From Massilia rubra (GTDB lineage Bacteria; Pseudomonadota; Gammaproteobacteria; Burkholderiales; Burkholderiaceae_D): a DNA stretch of 64,000 nucleotides. Position numbers and translations under genes: made by a program. This document shows, piece after piece, positions 42,736-53,000 of the stretch; position 1 is the first letter of the stretch; the number at the start of each line of letters is the position of its first letter. The notes under the pieces are model-generated. The model saw only the letters and a program-made list of their open reading frames with translations. It had not been told where the DNA came from and did not search any database. The stretch is from positions 1-64,000 of the forward strand of contig NZ_VUYU01000015.1 of the NCBI RefSeq assembly GCF_011682065.1, in the 5' to 3' direction.

Positions 42736-44922
42736 ATGACAAAGAAGAAAGAAATCAGTGTTCTGCGGGTAAGCCACCTGCGCGGACCCAACATCTGGAC
42801 CTATCGCCCGGTGATCGAGGCGTGGCTGGATATTGGCGAGCTGGAAGAGTTTCCGTCGAACCTGCTGCCCGGCCTGTACGAGCGCCTGACCGTGTTGCTG
42901 CCGGGCCTGATCGAACATCGTTGCGGCGTGGGCGAGCGCGGCGGCTTTTTGGAGCGCCTGCGCGAAGGCACCTGGTCCGGCCACATCCTCGAACATGTCG
43001 TTCTTGAATTGCAGAACCTGGCGGGCATGCGCACCGGTTTCGGCAAGACCCGCTCCACCGGCCAGCGCGGCGTCTACAAGATGGCCTTCCGCACGCGCCA
43101 GGAAGAAGTCGGCCTGGCCGCGCTCGAGACCGGACGCACGCTGTTGATGGCCGCCATCGACGACACGCCGTTCGACCTGGACGCCGCCGTCGCCAAGCTC
43201 AAGGACATCGTCGACCGCCATTGCCTCGGTCCCAGCACGGCGCACATCGTCGAAGCGGCCACCGAGCGCAAGATTCCGTTTATCCGGCTCACCGACGGCA
43301 ACCTGGTGCAGCTTGGCCACGGCGCCGCCCAGCGCCGCATCTGGACCGCCGAAACCGACCGCACCAGCGCGATTGCCGAAAGCATCGCCAGCGACAAGGA
43401 CCTGACCAAGACGCTGCTGCAATCGTGCGGCGTACCGGTGCCCGAGGGCAGCCTGGTACGCAGTGCGGAGCAAGCGTGGGAGGAAGCGCAGGACATCGGC
43501 CTGCCGGTCGTGCTCAAACCCTACGACGGCAACCACGGACGCGGCGTCTCGCTCAACCTGATGACCCAGGCCGACGTCGAAAAAGCCTACCACCTGGCCG
43601 CACGCAAAGGCGACAGCGCCAGCGTCATCGTCGAGCGCTTCATCCCCGGCGACGAACACCGCCTGCTGGTGGTGGGCACGCGCATGGTCGCCGCGGCCAA
43701 GGGCGAGTCGCTCTGGGTCACCGGCGACGGCACGGGCGACATCATCGCGCTGGTCAACAGCCAGATCAACACCGACCCGCGCCGCGGCGAAGGCGAAGAC
43801 GCGCCACTGAACCCGGTCAAGCCCGACGTCTCGGCCGAAATCATCCTCGAACTCGAACGCCAGGGCATGAGCGCGCACTCGGTGCCGCTGGCCGGCCAGA
43901 AGGTGCTGATTCAACCGAACGGCAACGTCGCCATCGACGTCACCGACCAGGTGCATCCCTCGATCGCGCACGCCGCCGCACTGGCCGCGCGCATCGTCGG
44001 CCTGGACATCGCCGGCATCGACCTGGTGGCCGAAGACATTACCCGCCCGCTCCACGAACAGCGCGGCGCCATCATCGAAGTCAACGCCAGCCCGGGCCTG
44101 CTGGCCCACCTGAAACCCGGCCAGGGCGCGGCGCGCCCGGTCGGCACGGCCATCATCGAGCACCTGTTCGCCGAGGGCGAAAGCGGGCGCATTCCCATCA
44201 TCGGCGTGACCGGCACCAAGGGGACCAGCCTGATTGCGCGCCTGATCGGCTGCCTGATCAACCTGACCGGCAAGCACACGGGCGTGGTCAGCGGCCAGGG
44301 CCTGTTCCTCGACCAGCGCCAGGTCTCGGGCGAGAACGCCATGACCTTCGACGCCGGCCAGCGCCTACTGATCAACCGCACCGTCGAAGTGGCTGTTTTC
44401 GAAAGCAACGCGCGCATGATCCTGTCCGAAGGCCTGGCCTACGACAAGTGCGCGGTGGGCGTGGTGACCGACATGGAAGGCCAGGAAGCGCTGGCCGAAT
44501 TCCACATCCATGACGCCGACGGCATGGCCAACGTCATCCGCAGCCAGGTCGACGTGATCCTGCCGGACGGCGCGGCGGTGCTCAACGGCGCCGACGCGCG
44601 CGTGGCGGAACTGGCCGGCTTGTGCGACGGGCGCGTGATTTTCTACGCGGTCGACCCCGAGTTGCCGGTCATCGTGGCGCACCGCGCCGCCGGCGAACGC
44701 GCGGTATTCATGCGCGGCCAGGACGTGGTGCTCGGCGACGGCGCGCAGGAAACGGTGCTGCTGCGCATGTCCACGCTCAAGCCGGGCACCGCCCAGTATC
44801 CCGAAACGGTGCTGGCGGCAGTGGCGGCGGCATGGGCGCTCGATGTTCCGGCCGCGCTGATCGGCGCCGGCCTGCGCACCTTCGACACGGCGGCGACCAA
44901 ACCCACCAAAGCCAAACTTTAA
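42736..44922 (+). CDS. Cyanophycin synthetase paralogue with truncated, degenerate Mur-ligase half (CphA2-like)
   Basis: This protein of 728 residues has an N-terminal domain, an ATP-grasp domain (about 210-480, with ESIASDKDLTKTLLQSCGVPVP and IIEVNASPGLLAHL) and a Mur-ligase-like domain. The Mur P-loop, GTNGKTT in the paralogue encoded next to it, reads GTKGTSL here (about 493-499), so the ATP-binding Lys and Thr are missing. The protein also stops before the C-terminal lobe. CphA2 enzymes of cyanobacteria, which polymerise beta-Asp-Arg dipeptides, have a comparable shortened Mur half. A similar dipeptide-recycling or regulatory role is inferred. The start follows AAGAAATAACGAC. Confidence 0.85.
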   Translation: MTKKKEISVLRVSHLRGPNIWTYRPVIEAWLDIGELEEFPSNLLPGLYERLTVLLPGLIEHRCGVGERGGFLERLREGTWSGHILEHVVLELQNLAGMRTGFGKTRSTGQRGVYKMAFRTRQEEVGLAALETGRTLLMAAIDDTPFDLDAAVAKLKDIVDRHCLGPSTAHIVEAATERKIPFIRLTDGNLVQLGHGAAQRRIWTAETDRTSAIAESIASDKDLTKTLLQSCGVPVPEGSLVRSAEQAWEEAQDIGLPVVLKPYDGNHGRGVSLNLMTQADVEKAYHLAARKGDSASVIVERFIPGDEHRLLVVGTRMVAAAKGESLWVTGDGTGDIIALVNSQINTDPRRGEGEDAPLNPVKPDVSAEIILELERQGMSAHSVPLAGQKVLIQPNGNVAIDVTDQVHPSIAHAAALAARIVGLDIAGIDLVAEDITRPLHEQRGAIIEVNASPGLLAHLKPGQGAARPVGTAIIEHLFAEGESGRIPIIGVTGTKGTSLIARLIGCLINLTGKHTGVVSGQGLFLDQRQVSGENAMTFDAGQRLLINRTVEVAVFESNARMILSEGLAYDKCAVGVVTDMEGQEALAEFHIHDADGMANVIRSQVDVILPDGAAVLNGADARVAELAGLCDGRVIFYAVDPELPVIVAHRAAGERAVFMRGQDVVLGDGAQETVLLRMSTLKPGTAQYPETVLAAVAAAWALDVPAALIGAGLRTFDTAATKPTKAKL

Positions 44923-45005
44923 CAACACAGCGCCCGGCCAGACGGCCGGGCTGCCGGCAGTGTCAACGCCCGAGGGCGCAGCGACGCACCAGCGCAACAC
45001 TTAGG

Positions 45006-47588
45006 ATGAAACGCTTTATGGAAGTATCTCGCGTACGGGCCCTGCGCGGCCCCAACCTCTGGAGCCACCACACCTCGATCGAAGCGATCGTCGCCTGCAC
45101 CAGTGCCGAACAAGATGTCGGCGCCCTGCCCGACTTCGAAGAACGCCTGCGCGCGCGCTTCCCCGAAATGAGCCCGCTGCAAACGCTCGGCCACCACGAC
45201 CGCATCGCCATGGCCCAGGTGCTGGAACTGGCGGCGCTCGGCCTGCAGGCGCAAGCCGGCTGCCCGGTCACCTTCAGCCGCACCACCGCCACGCCCGAAG
45301 AAGGCATCTTCCAGGTCGTGGTCGAGTATTCCGAAGAAGTGGTCGGCCGCCTGGCGATGGACCTGGCCGCGCAACTGTGCGCCGCCGCCGCCGCCGACAC
45401 CCCGTTCGACCTTGGCGCCGCCCTCCTGCAACTGCGCGACCTCGACGAAGACGTACGCCTGGGACCGAGCACCGGCGCCATCGTGCAGGCCGCCGTGGCG
45501 CGCAACATCCCGTTCCGGCGCCTGACCGACGGCAGCCTGGTCATGTTCGGCTGGGGCAGCCGTCAGCGCAAAATCCAGGCCGCCGAAATCGACAGCACCG
45601 GCGCGATTGCCGAATCGATCGCGCAGGATAAAGAACTGACCAAAAAACTGCTGCACGCGGCCGGCGTGCCGGTGCCGCTCGGCCGCGTGGCCGCCGACCC
45701 GGACGACGCCTGGGCCGCCGCGCTCGAAATCGGCCTGCCGGTCGTGATCAAGCCGAAGGACGGCAACCAGGGCAAGGGCGTCACCGTCAACGTCACCACG
45801 CGCGAACAACTGGTGGCCGGCTACCACGCCGCCGCCGAATTTCGCGACGATATCCTGGTCGAACGCTACCTGCCCGGCCACGACTTCCGCCTGCTCGTCA
45901 TCGGCAACAAACTCATTGCCGCCGCCCGGCGCGACCCGCCGATCGTCGTTGGCGACGGCAAGCACACCGTGCGCGAACTGGTCGACCAGGTCAACCTCGA
46001 CCCGCGCCGCGGCAATGGCCATTCGACCTCGCTGACCAAGATCCGCTTCGACGACATCGCGCTGGCCAGCCTGTCCAAGCAAGGCCTGGTGGCCGAATCG
46101 GTCGCCGCCAAGGGCCAGCGCGTGATCCTGCGCAATAACGCCAACCTCTCGACCGGGGGCGCCGCCAGCGACGTCACCGACGACGTGCACCCGGAAGTGG
46201 CCGCGCGCGCGATCGCCGCCGCCCATATGGTGGGGCTGGACATCTGCGGCGTCGACCTGGTATGCGACAGCGTACTCAAACCGATCGAAGAACAGAACGG
46301 CGGCATCGTCGAAGTCAACGCCGCCCCTGGCTTGCGCATGCACCTGTCACCCTCGTTCGGCAAAGGCCGCCCGGTCGGCGAAGCGATCATTGCATCGATG
46401 TTCGCCGACGGCGACGACGGCCGCATTCCGGTGGTCGCCGTGACCGGCACCAACGGCAAGACCACCACGGTGCGCCTGATCGCCCACCTGCTCACCGCCG
46501 GTGGCCTGCGCACCGGCATGACCAACACCGACGGCGTCTACATCGAAGGCCGGCGCATCGACAGCGGCGACTGCAGCGGCCCGCGCAGCGCGCGCAACGT
46601 GCTGCTGCACCCTGACGTGGACGCCGCCGTTTTCGAGACCGCCCGTGGCGGCCTGCTGCGCGAAGGCCTGGCCTTCGATCGCTGCCAGGTGGCCGTGGTC
46701 ACCAACATCGGCGCGGGCGACCACCTGGGCCTGAACTACATCACCACCGTCGAAGACCTGGCCGTGCTCAAGCGCGTGATCGTGCAAAATGTCGCCGACA
46801 GCGGCGTGGCGGTATTGAACGCCAACGACCCTGCGGTAGTCAACATGGCCAACAACTGCCGTGGCAGCGTCACCTTCTTCACCGCCGATTGCGGACACCC
46901 GGTCATGTCGACCCACCGCGCCCAGGGACAACGCGTGGTGTACGTGGACGGCGCCATGCTCGTTGCCGCGCAAGGCAAGGTCGAACACCGCATCGCGCTA
47001 GCCGACGTACCGATCACGCGTGGCGGCAGCATCGGCTTCCAGGTCGACAACGTGATGGCGTCGGTCGCGGCGGCATGGGCGGTCGGCACCAGCTGGGACG
47101 ACATCCGCGCCGGGCTCAAATCGTTCGCCAACGAGAGCGACAACGCGCCGGGGCGCTTCAACGTCTTCAGCTACCGCGGCGCGACCGTGATCGCCGACTA
47201 CGGCCACAATCCCGACGCGATTTTGGCCTTGGTCGGCGCGGTCGAAAGCATGCCGGCCAAGCGGCGCTCGGTGGTCATCAGCGGCGCTGGCGACCGGCGT
47301 GACGAAGACATCCGCCAGCAGACCGAGATTTTGGGTGCCGCGTTCGACGACGTGCTGCTGTACCAGGACCAGTGCCAGCGCGGGCGTGCCGACGGTGAAG
47401 TCGTCGCCCTGCTGCGCCAGGGCCTGGCGGGCGCCGTGCGCACCACCCACGTGGACGAAATCGATGGCGAATTCATCGCCATCGACACCGCCCTGGCGCG
47501 CCTCGGCGAAGGCGACCTGTGCCTGATCCTGATCGACCAGGTCGACGAAGCCCTGGCCCACATCGCCGGCCGCATCGCCCAAGGCTAA
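45006..47588 (+). CDS. cphA: Cyanophycin synthetase, full length
   Basis: This protein of 860 residues makes multi-L-arginyl-poly-L-aspartate from Asp, Arg and ATP. The N-terminal domain is followed by the ATP-grasp domain (PVVIKPKDGNQGKGV, EVNAAPGLRMHL). The Mur-ligase domain has an intact P-loop GTNGKTTT at about 481 and an intact C-terminal lobe (APGRFNVF, ADYGHNPDAI). A second ATG at 45018 (MEVSRV) is preceded by AGGA and may be the real start. It lies 83 bp after the CphA2-like gene; a GC-rich hairpin (GCCCGGCC...GGCCGGGC) lies between them. No cyanophycinase gene is present in the window. Confidence 0.93.
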   Translation: MKRFMEVSRVRALRGPNLWSHHTSIEAIVACTSAEQDVGALPDFEERLRARFPEMSPLQTLGHHDRIAMAQVLELAALGLQAQAGCPVTFSRTTATPEEGIFQVVVEYSEEVVGRLAMDLAAQLCAAAAADTPFDLGAALLQLRDLDEDVRLGPSTGAIVQAAVARNIPFRRLTDGSLVMFGWGSRQRKIQAAEIDSTGAIAESIAQDKELTKKLLHAAGVPVPLGRVAADPDDAWAAALEIGLPVVIKPKDGNQGKGVTVNVTTREQLVAGYHAAAEFRDDILVERYLPGHDFRLLVIGNKLIAAARRDPPIVVGDGKHTVRELVDQVNLDPRRGNGHSTSLTKIRFDDIALASLSKQGLVAESVAAKGQRVILRNNANLSTGGAASDVTDDVHPEVAARAIAAAHMVGLDICGVDLVCDSVLKPIEEQNGGIVEVNAAPGLRMHLSPSFGKGRPVGEAIIASMFADGDDGRIPVVAVTGTNGKTTTVRLIAHLLTAGGLRTGMTNTDGVYIEGRRIDSGDCSGPRSARNVLLHPDVDAAVFETARGGLLREGLAFDRCQVAVVTNIGAGDHLGLNYITTVEDLAVLKRVIVQNVADSGVAVLNANDPAVVNMANNCRGSVTFFTADCGHPVMSTHRAQGQRVVYVDGAMLVAAQGKVEHRIALADVPITRGGSIGFQVDNVMASVAAAWAVGTSWDDIRAGLKSFANESDNAPGRFNVFSYRGATVIADYGHNPDAILALVGAVESMPAKRRSVVISGAGDRRDEDIRQQTEILGAAFDDVLLYQDQCQRGRADGEVVALLRQGLAGAVRTTHVDEIDGEFIAIDTALARLGEGDLCLILIDQVDEALAHIAGRIAQG

Positions 47589-47592
47589 GCCC

Positions 47593-47924
47593 CAACCGGG
47601 GTCTGACCTCTGATTCGAAACATTGCCCGTCAGAGGTCAGACAAACCGCCGAATGAAGCTCCAACCTCCTACAACCGGGGTCAGAGCTTTAATTCGAAAC
47701 TATTTCCACTCTAAAAATTCCGCACAGTCCCACGAGTTCATTCACGGGACGTTCTCCCTCTGTAACTGCCCGATATCGACCAGGCTAACGACAGCATCAG
47801 CGTAAATCTCGACGGTACCCCCGATATATACGTGCAACTAATTGCTAATTAAAGCTCTGACCCCGGTTGTGAATTTTGATGCATTGATGCAATTAATTAC
47901 GAATCAGAGGTCAGACCCCGGTTG
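47593..47924. repeat. Nested inverted repeats after cphA
   Basis: The outer pair is CAACCGGGGTCTGACCTCTG at 47593 with its complement at 47900-47924. The inner pair is CAACCGGGGTCAGAGCTTTA at 47672 with its complement at 47847-47869. Between outer and inner left arms there is a further CAGAGGTCAGAC (47631). All share the GGGGTC-GA core also found at 3053. The stretch holds no plausible gene. Confidence 0.9.
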
Positions 47925-47994
47925 TGGGAAAAGTTGCACAGGTAAAAATATTAATGTTGATAGACAGTTAAATAACATTTACACTTGGCCGCTT

Positions 47995-48157
47995 TAAGTA
48001 CCCGCGCAGAAATAAGTGTGAGTTTTTGGCGAACATAGCCGGATGCGATGCAAGGCGCCCGACGCGACGCAGTGCGAGCACTGCGAGCGGAGGGCAACGC
48101 CGCAGCGCGCCGGCTATGGAAGACAAAAATCACAGTTATTTATGGCCGGGTACTTAG
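47995..48157. repeat. 160-bp palindromic repeat, copy 2
   Basis: The element begins TAAGTACCCGCGCAG and ends GGGTACTTAG, so its ends are inverted repeats. Subterminal AATAAGTGTGAGTTTTTG is mirrored by CAAAAATCACAGTTATT. The centre is GC-rich and palindromic. It shares ends and core with copy 1 at 36117-36275. It lies upstream of the plsC-like gene. Confidence 0.85.
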
Positions 48158-48218
48158 TACCGATCAAAGATACTCGACCGCCGGCCGGGCATCGCCAGCC
48201 CGAACAGAAAGCTAAACC

Positions 48219-48830
48219 TTGAACCCCTTTTTCCGCCTGCAGCGCGATACCTTGCTCGGCTTGCAGCGCCTGGTCGTCGGCGGCGCCGCCTTTTATGATG
48301 TGCCGCCCGTTCATCCCTGCGTGTTTTTCGCCAATCACACCAGCCACCTCGATACCACCGGCCTGCTGGCCGCCATTCCGCCGGCCATGCGCGACCGCAC
48401 CCGGCCCGTCGCCGGGGCCGATTATTGGGACAAGACCGCCATGCGCCGCTACATCGCGCACACGCTGCTCAATGTGGTGCTGGTCGATCGCGAAAAAGGC
48501 GGCGCCGACGCGCTGCTGCCGCTGAAAAGCGCACTCGACCAAGGGGATTCGCTGATTGTCTTTCCCGAGGGAACGCGCAGGGATACGACCCTGCCGGGCG
48601 AGTTCAAGTCCGGCCTGTATCACTTGAGCAAGGACCGCCCGACCCTGGCGCTGATCCCGGTGTACCAGCAAAACCTGCACCGCGCGCTGCCCAAGGGCGC
48701 GCCGTTTCCGCTACCACTGCTGTGCCGCTCGCACTTCGGCGCGCCGCTCTACAACGACCACGGCGAAGACAAGGAAACCTTCATCGCCCGCATGCACCAG
48801 GCCGTTTGCGACCTGGCCGATACTTTCTGA
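48219..48830 (+). CDS. 1-acyl-glycerol-3-phosphate acyltransferase-like protein
   Basis: This protein of 203 residues belongs to the PlsC/LPLAT family that acylates lysophosphatidate. The HX4D motif is NHTSHLD and the second motif is FPEGTRR. The start is a TTG at 48219 (the only start that keeps the N-terminal helix) with a weak AGAAAG upstream. It lies 10 bp before the CdsA-like gene, so the two encode consecutive steps of phospholipid synthesis. It is shorter than the housekeeping PlsC and lacks a clear membrane helix. Confidence 0.85.
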   Translation: MNPFFRLQRDTLLGLQRLVVGGAAFYDVPPVHPCVFFANHTSHLDTTGLLAAIPPAMRDRTRPVAGADYWDKTAMRRYIAHTLLNVVLVDREKGGADALLPLKSALDQGDSLIVFPEGTRRDTTLPGEFKSGLYHLSKDRPTLALIPVYQQNLHRALPKGAPFPLPLLCRSHFGAPLYNDHGEDKETFIARMHQAVCDLADTF

Positions 48831-48840
48831 GAAGACCACG

Positions 48841-49773
48841 ATGACTCCCCTATTCATGCTTACCGGCCAGATCCTGTTGGCAATCCTGGTCCTCGCTTCG
48901 AGCGTCGGCTTCGTGCTGCGCCTCAGGAATCCCGGCAACGCCACCATCATCAACCTGAACGCCCGCATCAACGCGTGGTGGATCATGGCCGTCGTGCTGT
49001 TTTCGGCGCTGGTGCTGGGCCGCTATGTGACGATCGTGGTGTTCGGCTTCGCCTCGCTGATGGCGCTGCGCGAGTTCCTCACCCTCACGCCGACCAGGAA
49101 GAGCGATTACTGGCCGCTGTTCATCGCCTTTTTCATCGCCCTGCCGGCCCAGTACTGGCTGCTGTGGACCCAGTGGTACGGGCTGTTCGCGATCATGATC
49201 CCGGTGTATATCTTCTTCCTCATCTCGGCCGCCAGCGCGATCAGCCAGGATACCGACGATTTTTTGTCGCGCAACGCGCGCATCCTGTTCGCGGTGATGT
49301 TCTGCGTGTACGGCGTGAGCCACGCGCCGGCGCTGCTGATGCTCGACATCCCGAGCTTCCAGGGCCACAACGCCCAGTTGCTGTTCTTCTTCGTCTTTAT
49401 CGTACAGATCAGCGATGTGCTGCAGTACATCTTCGGTAAACTCTTCGGCAAGCACAAGATGGTGCCCAAGCTGAGCCCCAACAAGACCTGGGAAGGCTTG
49501 ATCGGCGGCGGCATGGCGACGATGGGAATCGGCGCGCTGCTGGCGTTTGTCACCCCGTTCACGCCCTTGCAGGCGGCCGGCATGGCCGCGCTGATCGTCA
49601 TCGGCGGCGTCATGGGCGGCCTGGTGATGTCGGGCGTGAAGCGCTCGCTCGGCGCCAAGGACTGGGGCACCGGCATCGCCGGCCACGGCGGCTACATGGA
49701 CCGCCTCGATTCGCTCGGCTTCGCCGCGCCGGTCTTCTTCCACATCGTGCGCTGGATCTGGGCCCTGCCCTGA
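48841..49773 (+). CDS. Phosphatidate cytidylyltransferase (CdsA family)
   Basis: This protein of 310 residues has about eight hydrophobic segments. The CdsA signature lies near the C-terminus (SGVKRSLGAKDWGTGIAGHGGYMDRLDS), with the KD pair and the GHGG-x-M-D-R-x-D motif. It makes CDP-diacylglycerol from phosphatidate and CTP. It is co-transcribed with the PlsC-like gene. It is probably a second, accessory pair rather than the copy linked to the essential bam/lpx cluster, which is not seen here. Confidence 0.9.
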   Translation: MTPLFMLTGQILLAILVLASSVGFVLRLRNPGNATIINLNARINAWWIMAVVLFSALVLGRYVTIVVFGFASLMALREFLTLTPTRKSDYWPLFIAFFIALPAQYWLLWTQWYGLFAIMIPVYIFFLISAASAISQDTDDFLSRNARILFAVMFCVYGVSHAPALLMLDIPSFQGHNAQLLFFFVFIVQISDVLQYIFGKLFGKHKMVPKLSPNKTWEGLIGGGMATMGIGALLAFVTPFTPLQAAGMAALIVIGGVMGGLVMSGVKRSLGAKDWGTGIAGHGGYMDRLDSLGFAAPVFFHIVRWIWALP

Positions 49774-49881
49774 GCTGAGTTGCCCGTAGTCCGACTACGC
49801 CGCCTCCACCTCCCTTTTCTTCCGCAAGCATCGCCGGTCCCCGCCCTCGCCGGCGGCGGACGGCGCTCGCCTTGATTTTCG

Positions 49882-50004
49882 TACAACTCCTGAAACGATG
49901 TGTAGTAATATTACATCGGCTTTATGCCGATCGCCAGCGGCGTCACAAAAACGACGTAGTAAGGACAAGGGCGCCGCTGCACATTCCCCTCTTCAGGAGT
50001 TGCA
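49882..50004 (+). promoter_or_regulatory. Leader that could sequester the pullulanase ribosome site
   Basis: CAACTCCTGAA at 49884-49894 is the exact complement of TTCAGGAGTTG at 49992-50002, which contains the ribosome-binding site (AGGAG) of the pullulanase gene. Between them lies the palindrome GTAATATTAC (49905-49914). If transcription starts upstream of 49882, the leader could close over the ribosome site. The pairing is seen; the regulation is inferred. Confidence 0.45.
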
Positions 50005-50005
50005 C

Positions 50006-53000
50006 ATGCATTCTCTAGGTAGTATTACTTCACGCATTCCCGCGCATGTTCTTATCACCGGCTTGTGCGCCAGCCTGCTGGCCGCCTGTGGCGGTTCCGA
50101 CGGCGCCGACAGCAACTTGCCAGCACCGGCGACGAGGTCCGAATCGGTCCAGCGCGCCTCGGTCGCGATTGTGGCCGTGGCGCCCGGCACCATGCGCCTG
50201 CATTACCGCCGCGCCCAGCGCGACGAAGCCCAGTGGGGCGTCTACTCCTGGTCCGGCCCCGTCAAGCCGAGCGTGGAATGGATCAAGGACCGTTTCATGC
50301 TGGCCGCCAGCGACAGCTACGGCGGCTATGTGGATATTCCGGTCGACGCCACCAAAACCAGAATCGACTTCCTGCTCACCGACGGCAGCGGCAACAAGAA
50401 CTGCGCGAGCGACCAGGCCGGCGATTTTGCGCCCGACATCGCCGCGCGCGGCCAGGAGCTCTGGCTGCTCGAAGGCGACTGCAAGGTCTACAACAGCGCC
50501 CCGGCGATCAGCTTGGGCAACCTGGCCAACGCCGGCGCGCACTGGCTTTCGCTGGACACCTTGGCCTGGCCCGGCACGCCGCTTGCCGCCAGCTACAAGC
50601 TGTTTTATGCCGCCAACGGCGGCATGGGCTCCGCGCCCGATGGCGTCACCGGCGCCGATGGCAGCATCGACCTGCGCGTTGCCGGCGCCTTGTCGCCGGC
50701 GCTGCAAGCGAAGTATCCGCACCTGGCTACGTCCACCGCGTTGACGGTGCCTAGGGCCGACCTGGCCGGCCTGCCGGCCAAGGTCAGCGGCCAGTTCGCC
50801 ATCGCGCAATTCGATGCCACCGGCAAGCTGGTACAGGTCACGTCGCTGCAAACGAGCGGCCTGCTCGACGCGCTGTTCGCCCCGGCCGCCGCCAACAGCG
50901 CGCTGGGCGCGACCTTCAACCGCGCCGGCGTGCCGACCTTCCGCGTGTGGGCGCCGACCGCCAAATCGGTCGCGCTCAATGTGTACCCGGACCCCACGGC
51001 CGCCAGCGCCAGCCGCGTGCCGATGACGCGCGACGGCAGCAGCGGCGTGTGGCACTACACCGCCCCCAACGCCGCCTGGACCAACCGCGCCTACTACACC
51101 TACACCGTCAACGTGCTTTCGCGCTGGGCCAATAACACGGTGGTGAGCAACGTGGTCACCGATCCGTATTCATTGAGCTTGAACGCCAACGGCCAGCGCA
51201 GCTTTGTCGCGAACCTCGACAGCGCGGCGCTCAAACCGGCCGGCTGGGATGCGCATCCGCTTCCGCGCCTCGACCATCCGACCGACATCTCCTTGTACGA
51301 ATTGCAGGTGCGCGATTTCAGCGCCAGCGACATGACGGTGCCGGCCAACCATCGCGGCAAGTTCCTCGCTTTTACCGATGTGAATTCGAACGGCATGCGC
51401 CATCTGCGCGCGCTGCAACGCGCCGGCATGAGCCACATTCACCTGCTGCCCAGCTTCGACATCGCCAGCGTGAATGAAACCGGCTGCGCCACGCCTGCCA
51501 TTCCGGACGCCCCCGCCAACGCCGAGACGCAGCAGGCGGCAGTCGCCGCCGCCGGCGACAGCGACTGCTTCAACTGGGGCTACGATCCGGTCCATTACAG
51601 CGCACCCGATGGCAGCTTCGCCACCAACGCCAGCGACGGCGCGGTGCGCGTGCGCGAATTCCGGGCGATGGTCAAGTCGCTGCACGAACAAGGCTTGCGG
51701 GTGACGATGGATGTGGTCTACAACCATACCAGCGGCGCGCAGCAAAGTCCCCTGTCGGTGCTCGACAAGATCGTGCCGACCTACTATTACCGCCTCAATG
51801 CGAGTGGCGCCATCACCAACGACAGCTGCTGCGCCGACACCGCCGCCGAAAACGCGATGATGGCCAAGCTGATGACCGATTCCGTCGTCACCTGGGCCAC
51901 CGATTACAAGGTCGACAGCTTCCGCTTCGACATCATGGGCATGGCGCCGCTGTCGGTCATCACCGACCTGAAAGCGAAAGTCGACCGCGCGGCGCAGCGC
52001 GACATCTACCTGTACGGCGAAGCCTGGAACTTCGGCACGGTCGGCAACGACGCGCGCTTCGTGCAGGCGCGCCAGGCGAATATGTTCGGCACCGGCGTCG
52101 GCTCGTTCAACGACCGCCTGCGCGACGCGGTGCGCGGAGGCGGCTGCTGCGATGGCGGGCTTGAGCTGATCAGCCAGCAGGGCTTCATCAACGGCGCCTT
52201 TACCGATCCGAATGCGAGCAGCGTGCAAACCAGGGACGACTTGCTGCGCCTGGGCGACTTGATCAAGGTGGGTTTGTCGGGCACCCTGCGCGACTACAGC
52301 TTCACCGACCGCACCGGGGTGCTGCGCAAGAATGCGGACATCGATTATGCCGGGCAGAAGGCGGGGTTTGCGGCCAGTCCGGCCGAGACCATCAACTACG
52401 TCGAAGCGCACGACAACCAGACCTTGTTCGACCTGAATGCCTTCAAGCTGCCGCAGTCGACCAGCCTGGCCGATCGCGTGCGCGTGCAAAACCTGGGCGC
52501 GGCCATCAATATGCTCTCGCAGGGCGTGCCGTTCTTCCACGCTGGGCAGGAGATCCTGCGTTCGAAGTCGCTCGACCGCGACAGCTATAACGCGGGCGAC
52601 TGGTTCAATCGCCTCGACTTTTCGTACCAGTCGAATAACTTCGGCGTCGGTTTGCCGATGGCGGGCGTGAACAAGGCCAATTGGGAGTGGATGTCGCCGA
52701 TTCTGGCCAATGCGCTGATCAAGCCCGATGCGGCGGCGATTGTGTCGGCGCGCGATTACTTTCTCGACCTGCTGGAGATTCGCAAAGACACCACCCTGTT
52801 CCGCCTGCGCAGCGCGAAAGAGGTGAGCGAGCGGCTCAGGTTCCACAACACGGGACCGCAGCAGATCGCCGGCCTGATTGCGATGAGCATCGACGGGCGG
52901 CGTTATCCGGGCGCGAAGTACGGCAGCGTGGCGACCTTCTTCAACGTCGACAAGGTCGCCAGGAGCATCACGATCGATGAACTCAAAGGACGCAAGCTGG

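Noticed and set aside
47623-47805. 60-codon frame after cphA
   Set aside because: It lies inside the nested inverted repeats, has no ribosome site and no family resemblance.
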